A stretch of 64,000 nt of DNA from Lactiplantibacillus songbeiensis. Lineage in GTDB: Bacteria; Bacillota; Bacilli; Lactobacillales; Lactobacillaceae. This document shows, one piece after another, positions 46,658 through 54,854 of the stretch. Below the pieces are notes generated by a model. The model did no database searches. It saw nothing but the letters and a program-made list of their open reading frames with translations, and was not told where the DNA came from. Both the position numbers and the translations under genes were made by a program. The stretch lies in the NCBI RefSeq assembly GCF_005405125.1, contig NZ_BJDL01000008.1, positions 62,001 to 126,000 of the forward strand, read 5' to 3'. Position 1 is the stretch's first letter, and every line of letters begins with the position of its first letter.

Positions 46658-47695
46658 TTATACTGGTTTAATGAGGTTTAAATCAAACATTGATTGGGCA
46701 GTGGCTAAAATCGCGGTTTTAGCCGAACGGGGGTGCCAGTCAAGTAGGCACTGAGCTTTGGCATTACTGGTCTCAGCGTAGCCGCCAACTAGTGACGCTA
46801 GCATGCGCAGGTTAGGCTGGAAGATAGCGGCCGTTTTAACGATGACATTCGGCAATTGGTGTTTCGGTAGTCGTGACGCGTATTGAGGATAGGCCGACCG
46901 TAAGCTATTAGCGACATCTAGCATTGATAAGGTTTCACCAGTTGTTGCTAGAAAACGTTCACCAGCAGCTTTAGGACTGGTCATGGCTAACATATGGAGC
47001 TGGGCAACATCGCGTACGTCAACATAACCGGAATCGATGTGTGGGACGGCCGGTACTTTGCCAGCTAACAGTTCTTGAATTTGAATATTTGAATGGAAAT
47101 ATGTGCTGGCTAATACCGGACCCATCACGCCAACTGGATTGATGGCTGCTAAGGTCATACCGTGGCCTTCACGCTTGATAAAGTCCCAAGCAGCACGTTC
47201 AGCTAAGGTTTTTGACTTTTGGTAGGGGTGGATGTGCTTCACCGTTAAATCTGACCAGTCGGTTTCAGTGAACGGTGTCCGCTGTTGGGGATGCCCGGCA
47301 AAGACTGCGCCATATGCGGAGGTTAAGACGACGCGCTTGACGTGGGCATCCCGAGCGGCGGTGAGAACCCGTAATACGCCGTCGACCGCGGGTTTAATCA
47401 TCTCGGCTTCATCTTTAAATTGTAATTTAGGGGTTGGTGAAGCGACATGCATGACATAGCTGGCACCTTGCATGGCCGCGGCCCAATGACGGTCATGACT
47501 TAAGTCAGCTTCGATGAGTGAAAGGTCGCTAAGGTCGGTGAGCCCACCGTTTCTTAACATGGTTTCGATTAAAGCCTGTTTATTAAGGCTGCGAACGGTC
47601 GCGCGCACCGCATAGCCTCGTTGCAGTAATTGTAAAATGATATGGATTGCAATAAAGCCACTACCACCAGTGACGACCACTAATTGTTTTTGCAT
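46658..47695 (-). CDS. NAD(P)-dependent aldehyde reductase (extended SDR, dihydroflavonol reductase-like)
   Basis: 345 aa. VVTGGSGFIAIHIILQLLQRGY near 7-28 (GxxGxxA cofactor loop), VMHVASPTP near 86, VLTSAYGAVF near 122 and catalytic YQKSK near 157-161. This resembles yeast Gre2-like methylglyoxal/ketone reductases. Start ATG with GGAGG. Divergent from a TetR regulator, which is probably its repressor. Confidence 0.88.
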   Translation of the reverse strand: MQKQLVVVTGGSGFIAIHIILQLLQRGYAVRATVRSLNKQALIETMLRNGGLTDLSDLSLIEADLSHDRHWAAAMQGASYVMHVASPTPKLQFKDEAEMIKPAVDGVLRVLTAARDAHVKRVVLTSAYGAVFAGHPQQRTPFTETDWSDLTVKHIHPYQKSKTLAERAAWDFIKREGHGMTLAAINPVGVMGPVLASTYFHSNIQIQELLAGKVPAVPHIDSGYVDVRDVAQLHMLAMTSPKAAGERFLATTGETLSMLDVANSLRSAYPQYASRLPKHQLPNVIVKTAAIFQPNLRMLASLVGGYAETSNAKAQCLLDWHPRSAKTAILATAQSMFDLNLIKPV

Positions 47696-47814
47696 GTTTA
47701 AGTGCCTCCAAGATATTTTTGTGACATTTGTAACGTCTGTAAAAATAGCTTACAATGAACTTAAACCAGATGCTAGTGGTTAAGGGGCATCTGTGACAGA
47801 AAGAGGGAAGTGTT

Positions 47815-48384
47815 ATGGCAGCAACCAAGCATGCGCAAGCGATTAAACGGGATTCAAAGACGTATCTCGCAACGGCTTTATTGCAGCTTTTAGCAACAAA
47901 AGATTTGAGTGAGTTGACCGTGACCCAAGTAGTGAAGCGCGCGGGCGTGAGTCGGATGGCATTTTACCGTAACTTTACGACTTTGGCCGATGTCTTAACG
48001 GCCTATTTTGAACCGGTGATTGCCGCGCGGTTTGATGATATTCGTCAACATGTCCCGGTCGCCCAAAAGCAGGCGGCAGTACGAACCTTCTTCACGGATT
48101 ATGCGACAACATTAGAATTAGCAGTGACCCGTGGCTTTGAACCCGTTATTCAGCAATTATTTAACGAAAATTTGGCTCGGCTCTATGATGATTTATTAGT
48201 GACAACGCCTTTAACGGCTGTCCAGAAAAAGTATTGGGCGCAGTTTATGAGCGCCGGCGTTTATCAGATCTGGCGCAACTGGTTACTAAATGGTCAAGTC
48301 GAGCCATTAAGCATGATTCATAAGTTGCTAGCGACCTTTCAAACGGCAACTTTACAGGCGTTAACTGCCGGGGTGGACGCCTAA
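47815..48384 (+). CDS. TetR/AcrR family transcriptional regulator
   Basis: 189 aa. N-terminal HTH: TALLQLLATKDLSELTVTQVVKRAGVSRMAFYRNFTTLADVLTAYF near 20-65. The C-terminal ligand domain is of the type with KKYWAQFMSAGVYQIWRNWLLNGQ. Its stop overlaps the next start as TAATG, so it is co-transcribed with the transporter; it is also divergent from the aldehyde reductase. Confidence 0.92.
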   Translation: MAATKHAQAIKRDSKTYLATALLQLLATKDLSELTVTQVVKRAGVSRMAFYRNFTTLADVLTAYFEPVIAARFDDIRQHVPVAQKQAAVRTFFTDYATTLELAVTRGFEPVIQQLFNENLARLYDDLLVTTPLTAVQKKYWAQFMSAGVYQIWRNWLLNGQVEPLSMIHKLLATFQTATLQALTAGVDA

Positions 48385-49262
48385 TGAAACGACTAGCGCC
48401 ATGGATCGTCGGTTTAGGCGCCATCAGTTATGGGATTCCAGCGTCATTATTTAAGTTAGCTGGTCGCGCCGGGGTTCAAAATGGACCGTTATTGTTTTGG
48501 TCGTTTTTAAGTTCGGCTGTCATCTTGACGCTTGTACACGTGAGTCGTGGGAACCGGTTGAAAACGCAGGGGACGAGTTGGCGACAAGTCTTATTAGTGA
48601 TGGCGGCTGGGACCGCTTCTGGCTTTACCAATACGTTCTATATCTTAGCGTTACGGTCGATTCCAGTGGCCGTCGCCGCAGTGATGTTGATGCAATCAGT
48701 CTGGTTGTCGGTATTGCTGGGTGCAATGATCAAGCGTCAATGGCCGTCACGACGACAATTATTGAGCATTATTTTAGTCTTAGCCGGTACGGTCTTGGCG
48801 GCCGATTTATTGCCCATCACGACAGCATTGTCCGGTTGGGGGTTGTTGTTTAGCTTTCTTGCGGCGGTCGCTTATGCGGGAACCTTGCAGTTTACCGCGA
48901 GTCTCGGCAATAACTTGGAGCCATTAACGAAGACCTGGTTATTGTGTGTCGGTGCGCTGGGCTTAATTGTGGTAGCTTGGGGACCGCAGTTGATCAATGT
49001 GCCGTTCTCGTTAGTGGCGGTGAAATGGGGGTTACTAACGGCTTGTTTCTCAATGATTTTACCGCTAGCGTGTTATTCACGCTTTATGCCGTTAGTGCCG
49101 TTGGGGGTCGGTCCCATCTTATCGTCGCTGGAGTTGCCGGCATCGATTGTGGTGGCGTTCTTACTGTTAGGTGAACGGGTTAGCTGGCTACAGTTAGTCG
49201 GGGTAATCGTGATTATTAGTGCCGTTATCTTCGCTAATCGACCGGGTATCAAGCTTAAGTAA
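48384..49262 (+). CDS. EamA/DMT superfamily transporter
   Basis: 292 aa with ten predicted membrane helices in two five-helix EamA repeats (first IVGLGAISYGIPASLFK, second WGLLFSFLAAVAYAGTLQF near 152). Carriers of this type export metabolites or drugs. Overlaps the TetR stop by one base, so it is probably regulated by it. Confidence 0.88.
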   Translation: MKRLAPWIVGLGAISYGIPASLFKLAGRAGVQNGPLLFWSFLSSAVILTLVHVSRGNRLKTQGTSWRQVLLVMAAGTASGFTNTFYILALRSIPVAVAAVMLMQSVWLSVLLGAMIKRQWPSRRQLLSIILVLAGTVLAADLLPITTALSGWGLLFSFLAAVAYAGTLQFTASLGNNLEPLTKTWLLCVGALGLIVVAWGPQLINVPFSLVAVKWGLLTACFSMILPLACYSRFMPLVPLGVGPILSSLELPASIVVAFLLLGERVSWLQLVGVIVIISAVIFANRPGIKLK

Positions 49263-49268
49263 TCGAAT

Positions 49269-49284
49269 AGTTTCACGTGAAACA
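49269..49284. other. parS-like site 2
   Basis: AGTTTCACGTGAAACA matches parS at 15 of 16 positions. Confidence 0.65.
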
Positions 49285-49330
49285 AAATCAGCGTTCGTCG
49301 CCAAAATTGGTGATGAACGCTGATTTTTTA
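49284..49330. terminator. Bidirectional terminator
   Basis: AAATCAGCGTTC pairs with GAACGCTGATTT, T-runs on both strands, between the transporter and the secreted protein. Confidence 0.85.
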
Positions 49331-49840
49331 TTTACCGATTTGGTGCAACGGGTTACTGCCCATGTATTGATAAGAGCCACTGTGTGTGAGTTTATGTTTA
49401 GTGGCGACGTTGAAGTAACCGCCATTGGTATAACTTTTTAAGACGCGGTAACGGGTCCCATGAATACGACGATGGCTAACCCACATTAAAGGTAATTTTT
49501 GATAGTCGGCTTGACCTTTGTTAAGGCTATAGACGGTACCGCCGTAACGGTTGCGATGCTTAGTGACATGCAAACGGTAGCGGCCAGACTTGTGATTGGT
49601 ATAGCTTTGTTTGGCACTGACCATACCGCGAGCGTTTAGGTCGTAGCGCGTCACGGTATGCGCTGTAATCTTGGTGACGTTGTAGCGATGACTCCCAGCG
49701 TAGGTGTACCAGGTACCGCGTAACGTTTTAGGCGTGGTGGTCGTACTAGCTTGTGCGGAAGCTGTGGGTGCAAGTGGCACGGTGACAGCTAGTGCTGTGA
49801 TGGCTGCCATTGCTAAGACTACCTTTTTGATGTGTTTCAT
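49328..49840 (-). CDS. Small secreted protein, 'LRGTWY' family, copy 2
   Basis: 170 aa. Signal peptide MKHIKKVVLAMAAITALAVT with cleavage after AQA. TPKTLRGTWYTYAGSHRYNV follows near 36-55, then a basic Tyr/His-rich domain ending in a small C-terminal 'YTNGGYFNVATKHKLTHSG' unit. The same motif order is seen in the copies at 29544, 53623 and 54239. AGGAGGAG precedes the ATG. No enzyme motif; probably an extracellular binding or structural protein. Confidence 0.75.
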   Translation of the reverse strand: MKHIKKVVLAMAAITALAVTVPLAPTASAQASTTTTPKTLRGTWYTYAGSHRYNVTKITAHTVTRYDLNARGMVSAKQSYTNHKSGRYRLHVTKHRNRYGGTVYSLNKGQADYQKLPLMWVSHRRIHGTRYRVLKSYTNGGYFNVATKHKLTHSGSYQYMGSNPLHQIGK

Positions 49841-50013
49841 CTTTTAAACTCCTCCTTTGTCATCATCTTTAATTATAGAAAAAGACGTGGGCGTTGCAAT
49901 GACAGTTAGGATAGTTAGTTTCAAGGAAAGTAGCCAGTACTTAAACCGTTGCAAGAACGTTATCGGATCGCTATGGTTATGATAAACGAGTATCTTTTTT
50001 GGAGGGGATAACC

Positions 50014-50727
50014 ATGCGACGATTAAAAAGGGTGTTAATAGTTAGTTCTTTGCTGGTGGTGGCACCGGTATTAACGAGCTGTGGTCAGCAAACGCAAGTT
50101 GACAAGTCAGCCACTAGTGCCAAGACTAGCTCAGTTAAACAAGTTTCTTATTATCAACGAAGCTTGGAAAAAGGGCTAGATGCAGTAGCCCGCGGCAAAT
50201 ACGTTAAAGCACAAGCCTACTTTGAAAATGCCGTCGATACTAAACCAAAAGCCAAACGGGCCAGACAGTATTTGGCGCAAGTTCGAGCGCTTAATCAAGC
50301 ACAGACGGCTTTTGATCAGCAGAATTACGCTAGGGCCCAAACGCAACTAGCACAAGGCCAAAAGGCAACTGGGTCAACGGCATTAACGACTGCTTTAGAT
50401 CACTTGGCTACCCGGGTCAAGGCGAAACAAGCTTCGGCGATCAAGGCTAGCCAAGCTGCAAGCAGTCAGTCTAGTGAAGCGGCTGGTTCTTCAACAACTG
50501 CTAAGTCAACGTCTAGTAGTTCGAAGGCGGTTTCGCCAGCTGAACATCAGCAAGCCAATGATTTGCGGCGGCTATTAGTGTCAAATCAAGGCTTTTCAGC
50601 ATCGGTACTTAAGGGAATTCCCGATGCTGACATTATTCAGGCATTTGCGGGTAGTGGCAATGCGACTAATGCCGCTTTAGCGGAATCGGCGGGGAAGTTG
50701 TTACAGCAATATCCAAATTTGAAATAA
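50014..50727 (+). CDS. Lipoprotein with a TPR-like domain
   Basis: 237 aa from the ATG at 50014 with GGAGGGG upstream. Lipobox LTSC at the end of the signal peptide (VVAPVLTSC), so the protein is anchored by a lipidated Cys. LEKGLDAVARGKYVKAQAYFENAVDTKPK near 46-74 and TAFDQQNYARAQTQLAQG near 88-105 are TPR-like pairs. A Ser/Ala/Thr-rich linker (155-180) precedes a helical end. Single gene, function unknown. Confidence 0.75.
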   Translation: MRRLKRVLIVSSLLVVAPVLTSCGQQTQVDKSATSAKTSSVKQVSYYQRSLEKGLDAVARGKYVKAQAYFENAVDTKPKAKRARQYLAQVRALNQAQTAFDQQNYARAQTQLAQGQKATGSTALTTALDHLATRVKAKQASAIKASQAASSQSSEAAGSSTTAKSTSSSSKAVSPAEHQQANDLRRLLVSNQGFSASVLKGIPDADIIQAFAGSGNATNAALAESAGKLLQQYPNLK

Positions 50728-50750
50728 TCATTTAATTGAGTTAAAGGGAA

Positions 50751-50766
50751 TGTTTCACGTGGAACA
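50751..50766. other. parS-like site 3
   Basis: TGTTTCACGTGGAACA; 15 of 16 bases match the parS palindrome (G for A at one position). Confidence 0.7.
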
Positions 50767-50870
50767 AAGCGTATGATAATCGTACAATCACCACGAACAC
50801 TTGTTTGATTTGACTGGAATTTGCGGTATAATTAGTTCCTAAGAGAGACTAATCGAAGGGCGGAATAATA

Positions 50871-51302
50871 ATGGATATTGCAGGCTTTAAACAAGTTAAA
50901 GCAACGACGAATAAGATTGCGTTGAGTACGGCGGTTAATGACGAAGCCGACGTTAAGATTGTAAACATCGTTTGGCGTGAGGAACAACCAAATACGTTGT
51001 ATTTCTCGTCAGTTAAAGATAGTCCTGCATTAGCAGTCTACAATCAAAATCCCGATGTGGCATTTATCACGGTACCTAACGATGGCACGGCGGGTAATCC
51101 TTACATGCGTGCCCAGCACGTGCAATTGAAGCGGTCGGCTTTGACGATGCAAGATTTATTGCCGTTGTATCTAGATACGGTGCCAAATTATCAAAAGGTT
51201 TGGGATATGATTGGGTCTAAATTAGTCGTTTTTGAACTGAAATTAAAGGATGTTTTTGTTGATCCAGGTTTGGGTCAAGGTAAAGGCACGTTGCATTTTT
51301 AA
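50871..51302 (+). CDS. Pyridoxamine 5'-phosphate oxidase-like flavin-binding protein
   Basis: 143 aa split-barrel protein. VKIVNIVWREEQPNTLYFSSVKDSPALAVYNQNPDVAFITV near 27-67 is the characteristic pyridoxamine-phosphate-oxidase-like strand order. Too short for true PdxH. Likely binds FMN or F420-like cofactor for a reductase role. Single gene with its own terminator. Confidence 0.8.
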   Translation: MDIAGFKQVKATTNKIALSTAVNDEADVKIVNIVWREEQPNTLYFSSVKDSPALAVYNQNPDVAFITVPNDGTAGNPYMRAQHVQLKRSALTMQDLLPLYLDTVPNYQKVWDMIGSKLVVFELKLKDVFVDPGLGQGKGTLHF

Positions 51303-51311
51303 ATTGAATCG

Positions 51312-51350
51312 AAAAAAATCAGCCAACGAATTTGTTGACTGATTTTTTTA
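51312..51350. terminator. Bidirectional terminator
   Basis: AAAAATCAG.CAAC pairs with GTTG.CTGATTTTT; serves the flavin protein and the oppA-like gene. Confidence 0.85.
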
Positions 51351-51363
51351 ATTCAAATTGCGT

Positions 51364-53007
51364 TTACTTTACATAGGCAGTTCGGAAATTCATATCACCG
51401 CTGAATTTATTATAAACCACGCCTTTAACACGTGATTTAACTAAGACATGTGAGCGGCCTTCATACAATGGCGTCACTGCTTGATCGGTCATTGCCGTTT
51501 TAGCAGCTTTGACAAGAGCTTGGTAACGAGTCGTGGGGGTCATTGCATCCACACCTTCCGCTGCCGTCATCGCTTGATCGTAAGGCTTACTTTGATAATG
51601 CCCCATGTTGGAATTGCTCTTAGACGTTAAGATGGTAAGGGCTTGCGATGGATCGGCGAAGTCCATGCCCCAGCTGGTTAGGTTCAATTGGAAATCACCC
51701 TGTGAGACTTTGCCCAGCATAGCGGTAAATGGCATGGCCTTGATGGTAACTTTTAGCCCAGTTAAATGACTCGTTAATTGTCCTTGCAGGAATTCCGCGA
51801 CTTGATGGCTAGTATCGTCATCGCCACAAGTAATCGTCAAGTCTAAATGCGATTGTTTCAATTGCTTTAAAGCCGTTTGATAGTCTTTTTTAGCAAGTGG
51901 CAGGTTAGTCGTCGCGGTATTTTTAACGGTCGCGTCATCGATGAAATCAGTCCCGGTCTTAGGATTCTTGAGCATGTCGTGGACGCCAAAACTTTTAGCG
52001 GCGATTGAGCCGTTTTCAAGGACTTTGTTAGCCAGTTGTTGCCGATTAATAGCGAGTGAAATGGCCGTCCGTAAAGCCTGATTAGCTGCAACTTTATCCT
52101 TTTGATTATATTGGATAAAGCCGACTCGCCCAGCGGATAAGGTCTTCAAGTCTTGGTTATGCTGGTTTTGAATGTTTTGCTCACCAGTTAAAGTGACCAT
52201 ATCTAGCTTGTTGGCTTGATAGAGGTTGTAAGCGGTGGTCCCAGACTTTAGCACTTGATAGTTAATTTGGTTAAGTTTGACCACCTTTTTATCCCGGTAG
52301 TGGGGGTTCTTCTTCAAGGTCCAGTGATCATTAGTCCCAGTCCAGCCGGTCAAAACGAATGGGCCGTTAAAGACCGTCGTTTTAGCTGAAGTCCCGTACT
52401 TATTGCCGTATTTTTTTACGGCCGTTTGATTCAATGGATAGAAAATCGTGCTAGCCAATGACTTTTTAAAGTAAGCGGCGGGCTTGCTTAACGTAATCTT
52501 GAGTTGATACTTACCGGTTGCTTGAACACCTAACGTGCTAGGGGCCTTTTTACCAGCAATAATGGCGCTGGCGTTCTTGATGTTGGTAAAGCGATAGGTG
52601 AATTCCGACTTAGTCTTTGGCGTGACGGTTCGTTTCCAAGCATAGACAAAATCATGGGCGGTAACAGCTTGTCCGTTACTCCAGTAGCCGTTTTTGTGTA
52701 GGTCGATCAGGTAAGTTTTACCGCCATTGGTAATCGTCGTTTTTTTAGCTAAGGCGTTGACCGGTTGGCTATTTTTATCCAAGCGGTAAAGCCCTTCGTT
52801 GACTTGGCTAAGTTGGGCATTTGAGACGCCGTCAGTCGATTTAGAGACATCCAAAGTCGTTAAAGCAGTGGCTTCGTATAGATTAAGACGTTGTGCTACC
52901 GCTGTTTTAGTCGGTTTTGATTGGGCATTAACGGTGAAGGCGATGCCGCCGATAATGATGATCCCACCGATTAGTAATAAAGATTTTTTGTGTGTAAATA
53001 AGCTCAT
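51364..53007 (-). CDS. Peptide ABC transporter substrate-binding protein (OppA/SBP family 5)
   Basis: 547 aa from the ATG at 53007, with GGAGG 9 nt upstream; 33 upstream codons lie in the T-box transcript and are not expected to be translated. SBP_bac_5 features are NEGLYRLDKNSQPVNALAKK near 65, VTAHDFVYAWKRTV near 105 and FNGPFVLTGWTGTNDHWTLKKNPHYRDKKVV near 210. The N-terminus is a hydrophobic segment (LLLIGGIIIIGGIAFTVNA) without a lipobox Cys, unlike typical Gram-positive OppA. No permease or ATPase genes are adjacent, so it must use a distant transporter. Controlled by a Trp-type T-box, implying peptide uptake for tryptophan supply. Confidence 0.9.
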   Translation of the reverse strand: MSLFTHKKSLLLIGGIIIIGGIAFTVNAQSKPTKTAVAQRLNLYEATALTTLDVSKSTDGVSNAQLSQVNEGLYRLDKNSQPVNALAKKTTITNGGKTYLIDLHKNGYWSNGQAVTAHDFVYAWKRTVTPKTKSEFTYRFTNIKNASAIIAGKKAPSTLGVQATGKYQLKITLSKPAAYFKKSLASTIFYPLNQTAVKKYGNKYGTSAKTTVFNGPFVLTGWTGTNDHWTLKKNPHYRDKKVVKLNQINYQVLKSGTTAYNLYQANKLDMVTLTGEQNIQNQHNQDLKTLSAGRVGFIQYNQKDKVAANQALRTAISLAINRQQLANKVLENGSIAAKSFGVHDMLKNPKTGTDFIDDATVKNTATTNLPLAKKDYQTALKQLKQSHLDLTITCGDDDTSHQVAEFLQGQLTSHLTGLKVTIKAMPFTAMLGKVSQGDFQLNLTSWGMDFADPSQALTILTSKSNSNMGHYQSKPYDQAMTAAEGVDAMTPTTRYQALVKAAKTAMTDQAVTPLYEGRSHVLVKSRVKGVVYNKFSGDMNFRTAYVK

Positions 53008-53107
53008 GAGTTGATCCTCCAAAAGGTTTAAATTAAGTTGGTTGTCGTCATCATTAAGCTTTGCCATCGTTGCTGTTGCATCTGGTTCACCCCGTTTTAA
53101 AGTCAAA

Positions 53108-53405
53108 AAAACCGTCCTTAGCCAGCCAATGCTGTGTTAAGGACGGTTAATAAACCGCGGTGCCACCTTACTTGAGTCCACTTCAGTCACTAATTGACTA
53201 AATATGCACTCCTTCTTAGTAGAGAACCATCATTCTCCTGACAACTGACGTATGCCGCACGTCTTTTCGTACTCTCGAAATTTCGGAAAAGCCCTCGGTG
53301 GTCCATTTAATTACCTGCGTTCGGCCATACTCTCAGCAACGATGACTCTCTGTGCGGGCACGATAATCTTGATCTCCACCTCATTGGTTTATAAGGACGA
53401 TATTT
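53108..53405 (-). promoter_or_regulatory. T-box riboswitch, tryptophan-type, upstream of the oppA-like gene
   Basis: On the minus strand the AG-box region AGAGAGTCATCGTTGCTGAG, the T-box AAGGTGGCACCGCGG and the terminator AACCGTCCTTA/TAAGGACGGTT with T-run are all present. The base helix GGTGG/CCACC puts TGG-A at the 3' side of the specifier loop, that is a Trp codon. The T-box TGGC pairs with GCCA, which fits the G discriminator of bacterial tRNA-Trp. Transcription is read through when uncharged tRNA binds. Confidence 0.85.
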
Positions 53406-53417
53406 AAGTTGAACCTA

Positions 53418-53447
53418 GTGTAGCGCAGGAAGAATTTGTTTGTCAAC
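53418..53447 (-). promoter_or_regulatory. Promoter of the T-box-oppA transcript
   Basis: TTGACA (53442-53447), 18-nt spacer, TACACT (53418-53423) on the minus strand, just upstream of the T-box. Confidence 0.75.
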
Positions 53448-53568
53448 ATTGAAAGTTAATTTCAAGTGGTTGCTCGGGGTGAAAATAGACCTTATACTGA
53501 TTTGAAAACAAAAAATTCAGTTTTCTGATTTTAAAAGTATTTTGGGCCAAATCACCGGTAGATTATAG

Positions 53569-53617
53569 AAAAGCCACTGGCAAAGTCGATAGTTTTAGAC
53601 TTTGCTAGTGGTTTTTA
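53569..53617 (-). terminator. Terminator of the LRGTWY gene pair
   Basis: CCACT.GCAAAGTC pairs with GACTTTGC.AGTGG, with an A-run/T-run on either side. Confidence 0.8.
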
Positions 53618-53622
53618 AATGT

Positions 53623-54222
53623 TTATTTTTTAATGCCTAATGTTCGTAATTTTTTACTAGATTGTGTCGTATAAGAAAAGACATGGTGCACTTTTTTCTT
53701 TGACCAGATATCGACGTAACCTTGTCGTTGATAAGTGCCAAGCAAGTGATACTTTTGATGAGCTACTGTTTTATTGAAGGTCCAAAAAGCCCAGCCATCG
53801 GTTTCGCCAATCGTGTTTTTCCGCCCCCGGGGTTGAACGTCTTGTAAGTTCATGTCAGGTAGATTCCAGACATAGCGATGTTTATTAAATAAAGGTTCCT
53901 TGGTAACGTATAAATGGCGATAATCGTATTTATATTTGCTAGCTAAAACAACCCATTTTTTACTTGTCCGCTTGCCGCGATTGTTAATTTTCCAAGTTGT
54001 GAGCGTATGTCGACTTAACTTCATCACCCAATACCCTTTGGCGGGAACCTCTTTATAATGTTTATTAAAGGTTGAGTTAGTTTGATACCACGTTCCCCGC
54101 AACGTGGTTGGAATCGTGTTGTGGCTAGCTGCTTGTGAAGGGAGTGGGCAACTAAGCAACCCGACTATTCCCAGCACACCCGCGCCCAAGGTTATTAACC
54201 CTAATTTGAATTTCTTTGACAT
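53623..54222 (-). CDS. Small secreted protein, 'LRGTWY' family, copy 3
   Basis: 199 aa. Signal peptide MSKKFKLGLITLGAGVLGIV with cleavage after SQA. IPTTLRGTWYQTNSTFNKHY near 37-56 carries the family motif. The rest is basic and aromatic, ending QRQGYVDIWSKKKVHHVFSYT, comparable to the end of copy 2. It is 16 nt downstream of copy 4, so the pair is an operon and probably a tandem duplication that has diverged strongly. Confidence 0.75.
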   Translation of the reverse strand: MSKKFKLGLITLGAGVLGIVGLLSCPLPSQAASHNTIPTTLRGTWYQTNSTFNKHYKEVPAKGYWVMKLSRHTLTTWKINNRGKRTSKKWVVLASKYKYDYRHLYVTKEPLFNKHRYVWNLPDMNLQDVQPRGRKNTIGETDGWAFWTFNKTVAHQKYHLLGTYQRQGYVDIWSKKKVHHVFSYTTQSSKKLRTLGIKK

Positions 54223-54238
54223 GTTAATTGGACTCCTT

Positions 54239-54730
54239 TTACCAACCGTAATGAACTAAAGCCACTTTATGTGAATAGCAACCCGACAAGCTAACTGATT
54301 TACCCAATTTTGTTCGTGTGCAAATGAGATCTGGTGCATGACCAGTTACATCAAGCCCCTTGTAATGATGATGGTTGTATTTAAAGACAATTGGCGTATA
54401 GGTTTCGCCCCAATCATGGGCATAAGGTTTGATGTCCCGGAAATAAACGCGATCCCGGTAGCCGTAAATCGCATGGTGGTGAGCATGACCAACGACAATC
54501 TTGTTAGAAATTGAAAAATAGTTGGTCTGTGACTTGTCACCATAGACGGTTTCGTTAAAGGAGTGTTTCCGGCACTTGAGTTTATAGTGACCAATATACC
54601 ATGTGCCCCGCAGTGCTTTTGGTGTGGTATAAGACCAAACCGTTTTGGCGCTGGCAGTCAATGTGTTCAGACCAATCAGCAAACTAAAACTAGCTAGTAA
54701 GATTACTAGCCATAAACGATGTTGTTTCAT
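54239..54730 (-). CDS. Small secreted protein, 'LRGTWY' family, copy 4
   Basis: 163 aa from the ATG at 54730, with GGGGGA 7 nt upstream; an ATG 11 codons earlier lacks a ribosome site. Signal peptide MKQHRLWLVILLASFSLLIG, then TPKALRGTWYIGHYKLKCRK near 35-54. Two Cys pairs occur (CRKHSFNETV, LICTRTKLG..LSGCYSH), so a disulfide is possible. First gene of the pair with copy 3. Function unknown. Confidence 0.7.
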   Translation of the reverse strand: MKQHRLWLVILLASFSLLIGLNTLTASAKTVWSYTTPKALRGTWYIGHYKLKCRKHSFNETVYGDKSQTNYFSISNKIVVGHAHHHAIYGYRDRVYFRDIKPYAHDWGETYTPIVFKYNHHHYKGLDVTGHAPDLICTRTKLGKSVSLSGCYSHKVALVHYGW

Positions 54731-54805
54731 TAGATATTCCCCCGTAATTTCAAAATGTTGCAAACTAATTTTAGCATATTGATTATGTTATGAATGAAAA
54801 ATATA

Positions 54806-54851
54806 AAATCGCCAGCTTGATTATCAAAGTGATCATTCAAGCTGGCGATTT
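54806..54851 (-). terminator. Terminator of the LysR-type gene
   Basis: AAATCGCCAGCTTGA pairs perfectly with TCAAGCTGGCGATTT immediately after the LysR stop. Confidence 0.9.
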
Positions 54852-54854
54852 GCG

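Noticed and set aside
48497-49174. Alternative plus-strand frames inside the EamA transporter
   Set aside because: They are in another frame of a transporter with a clear ten-helix pattern; no start signals.
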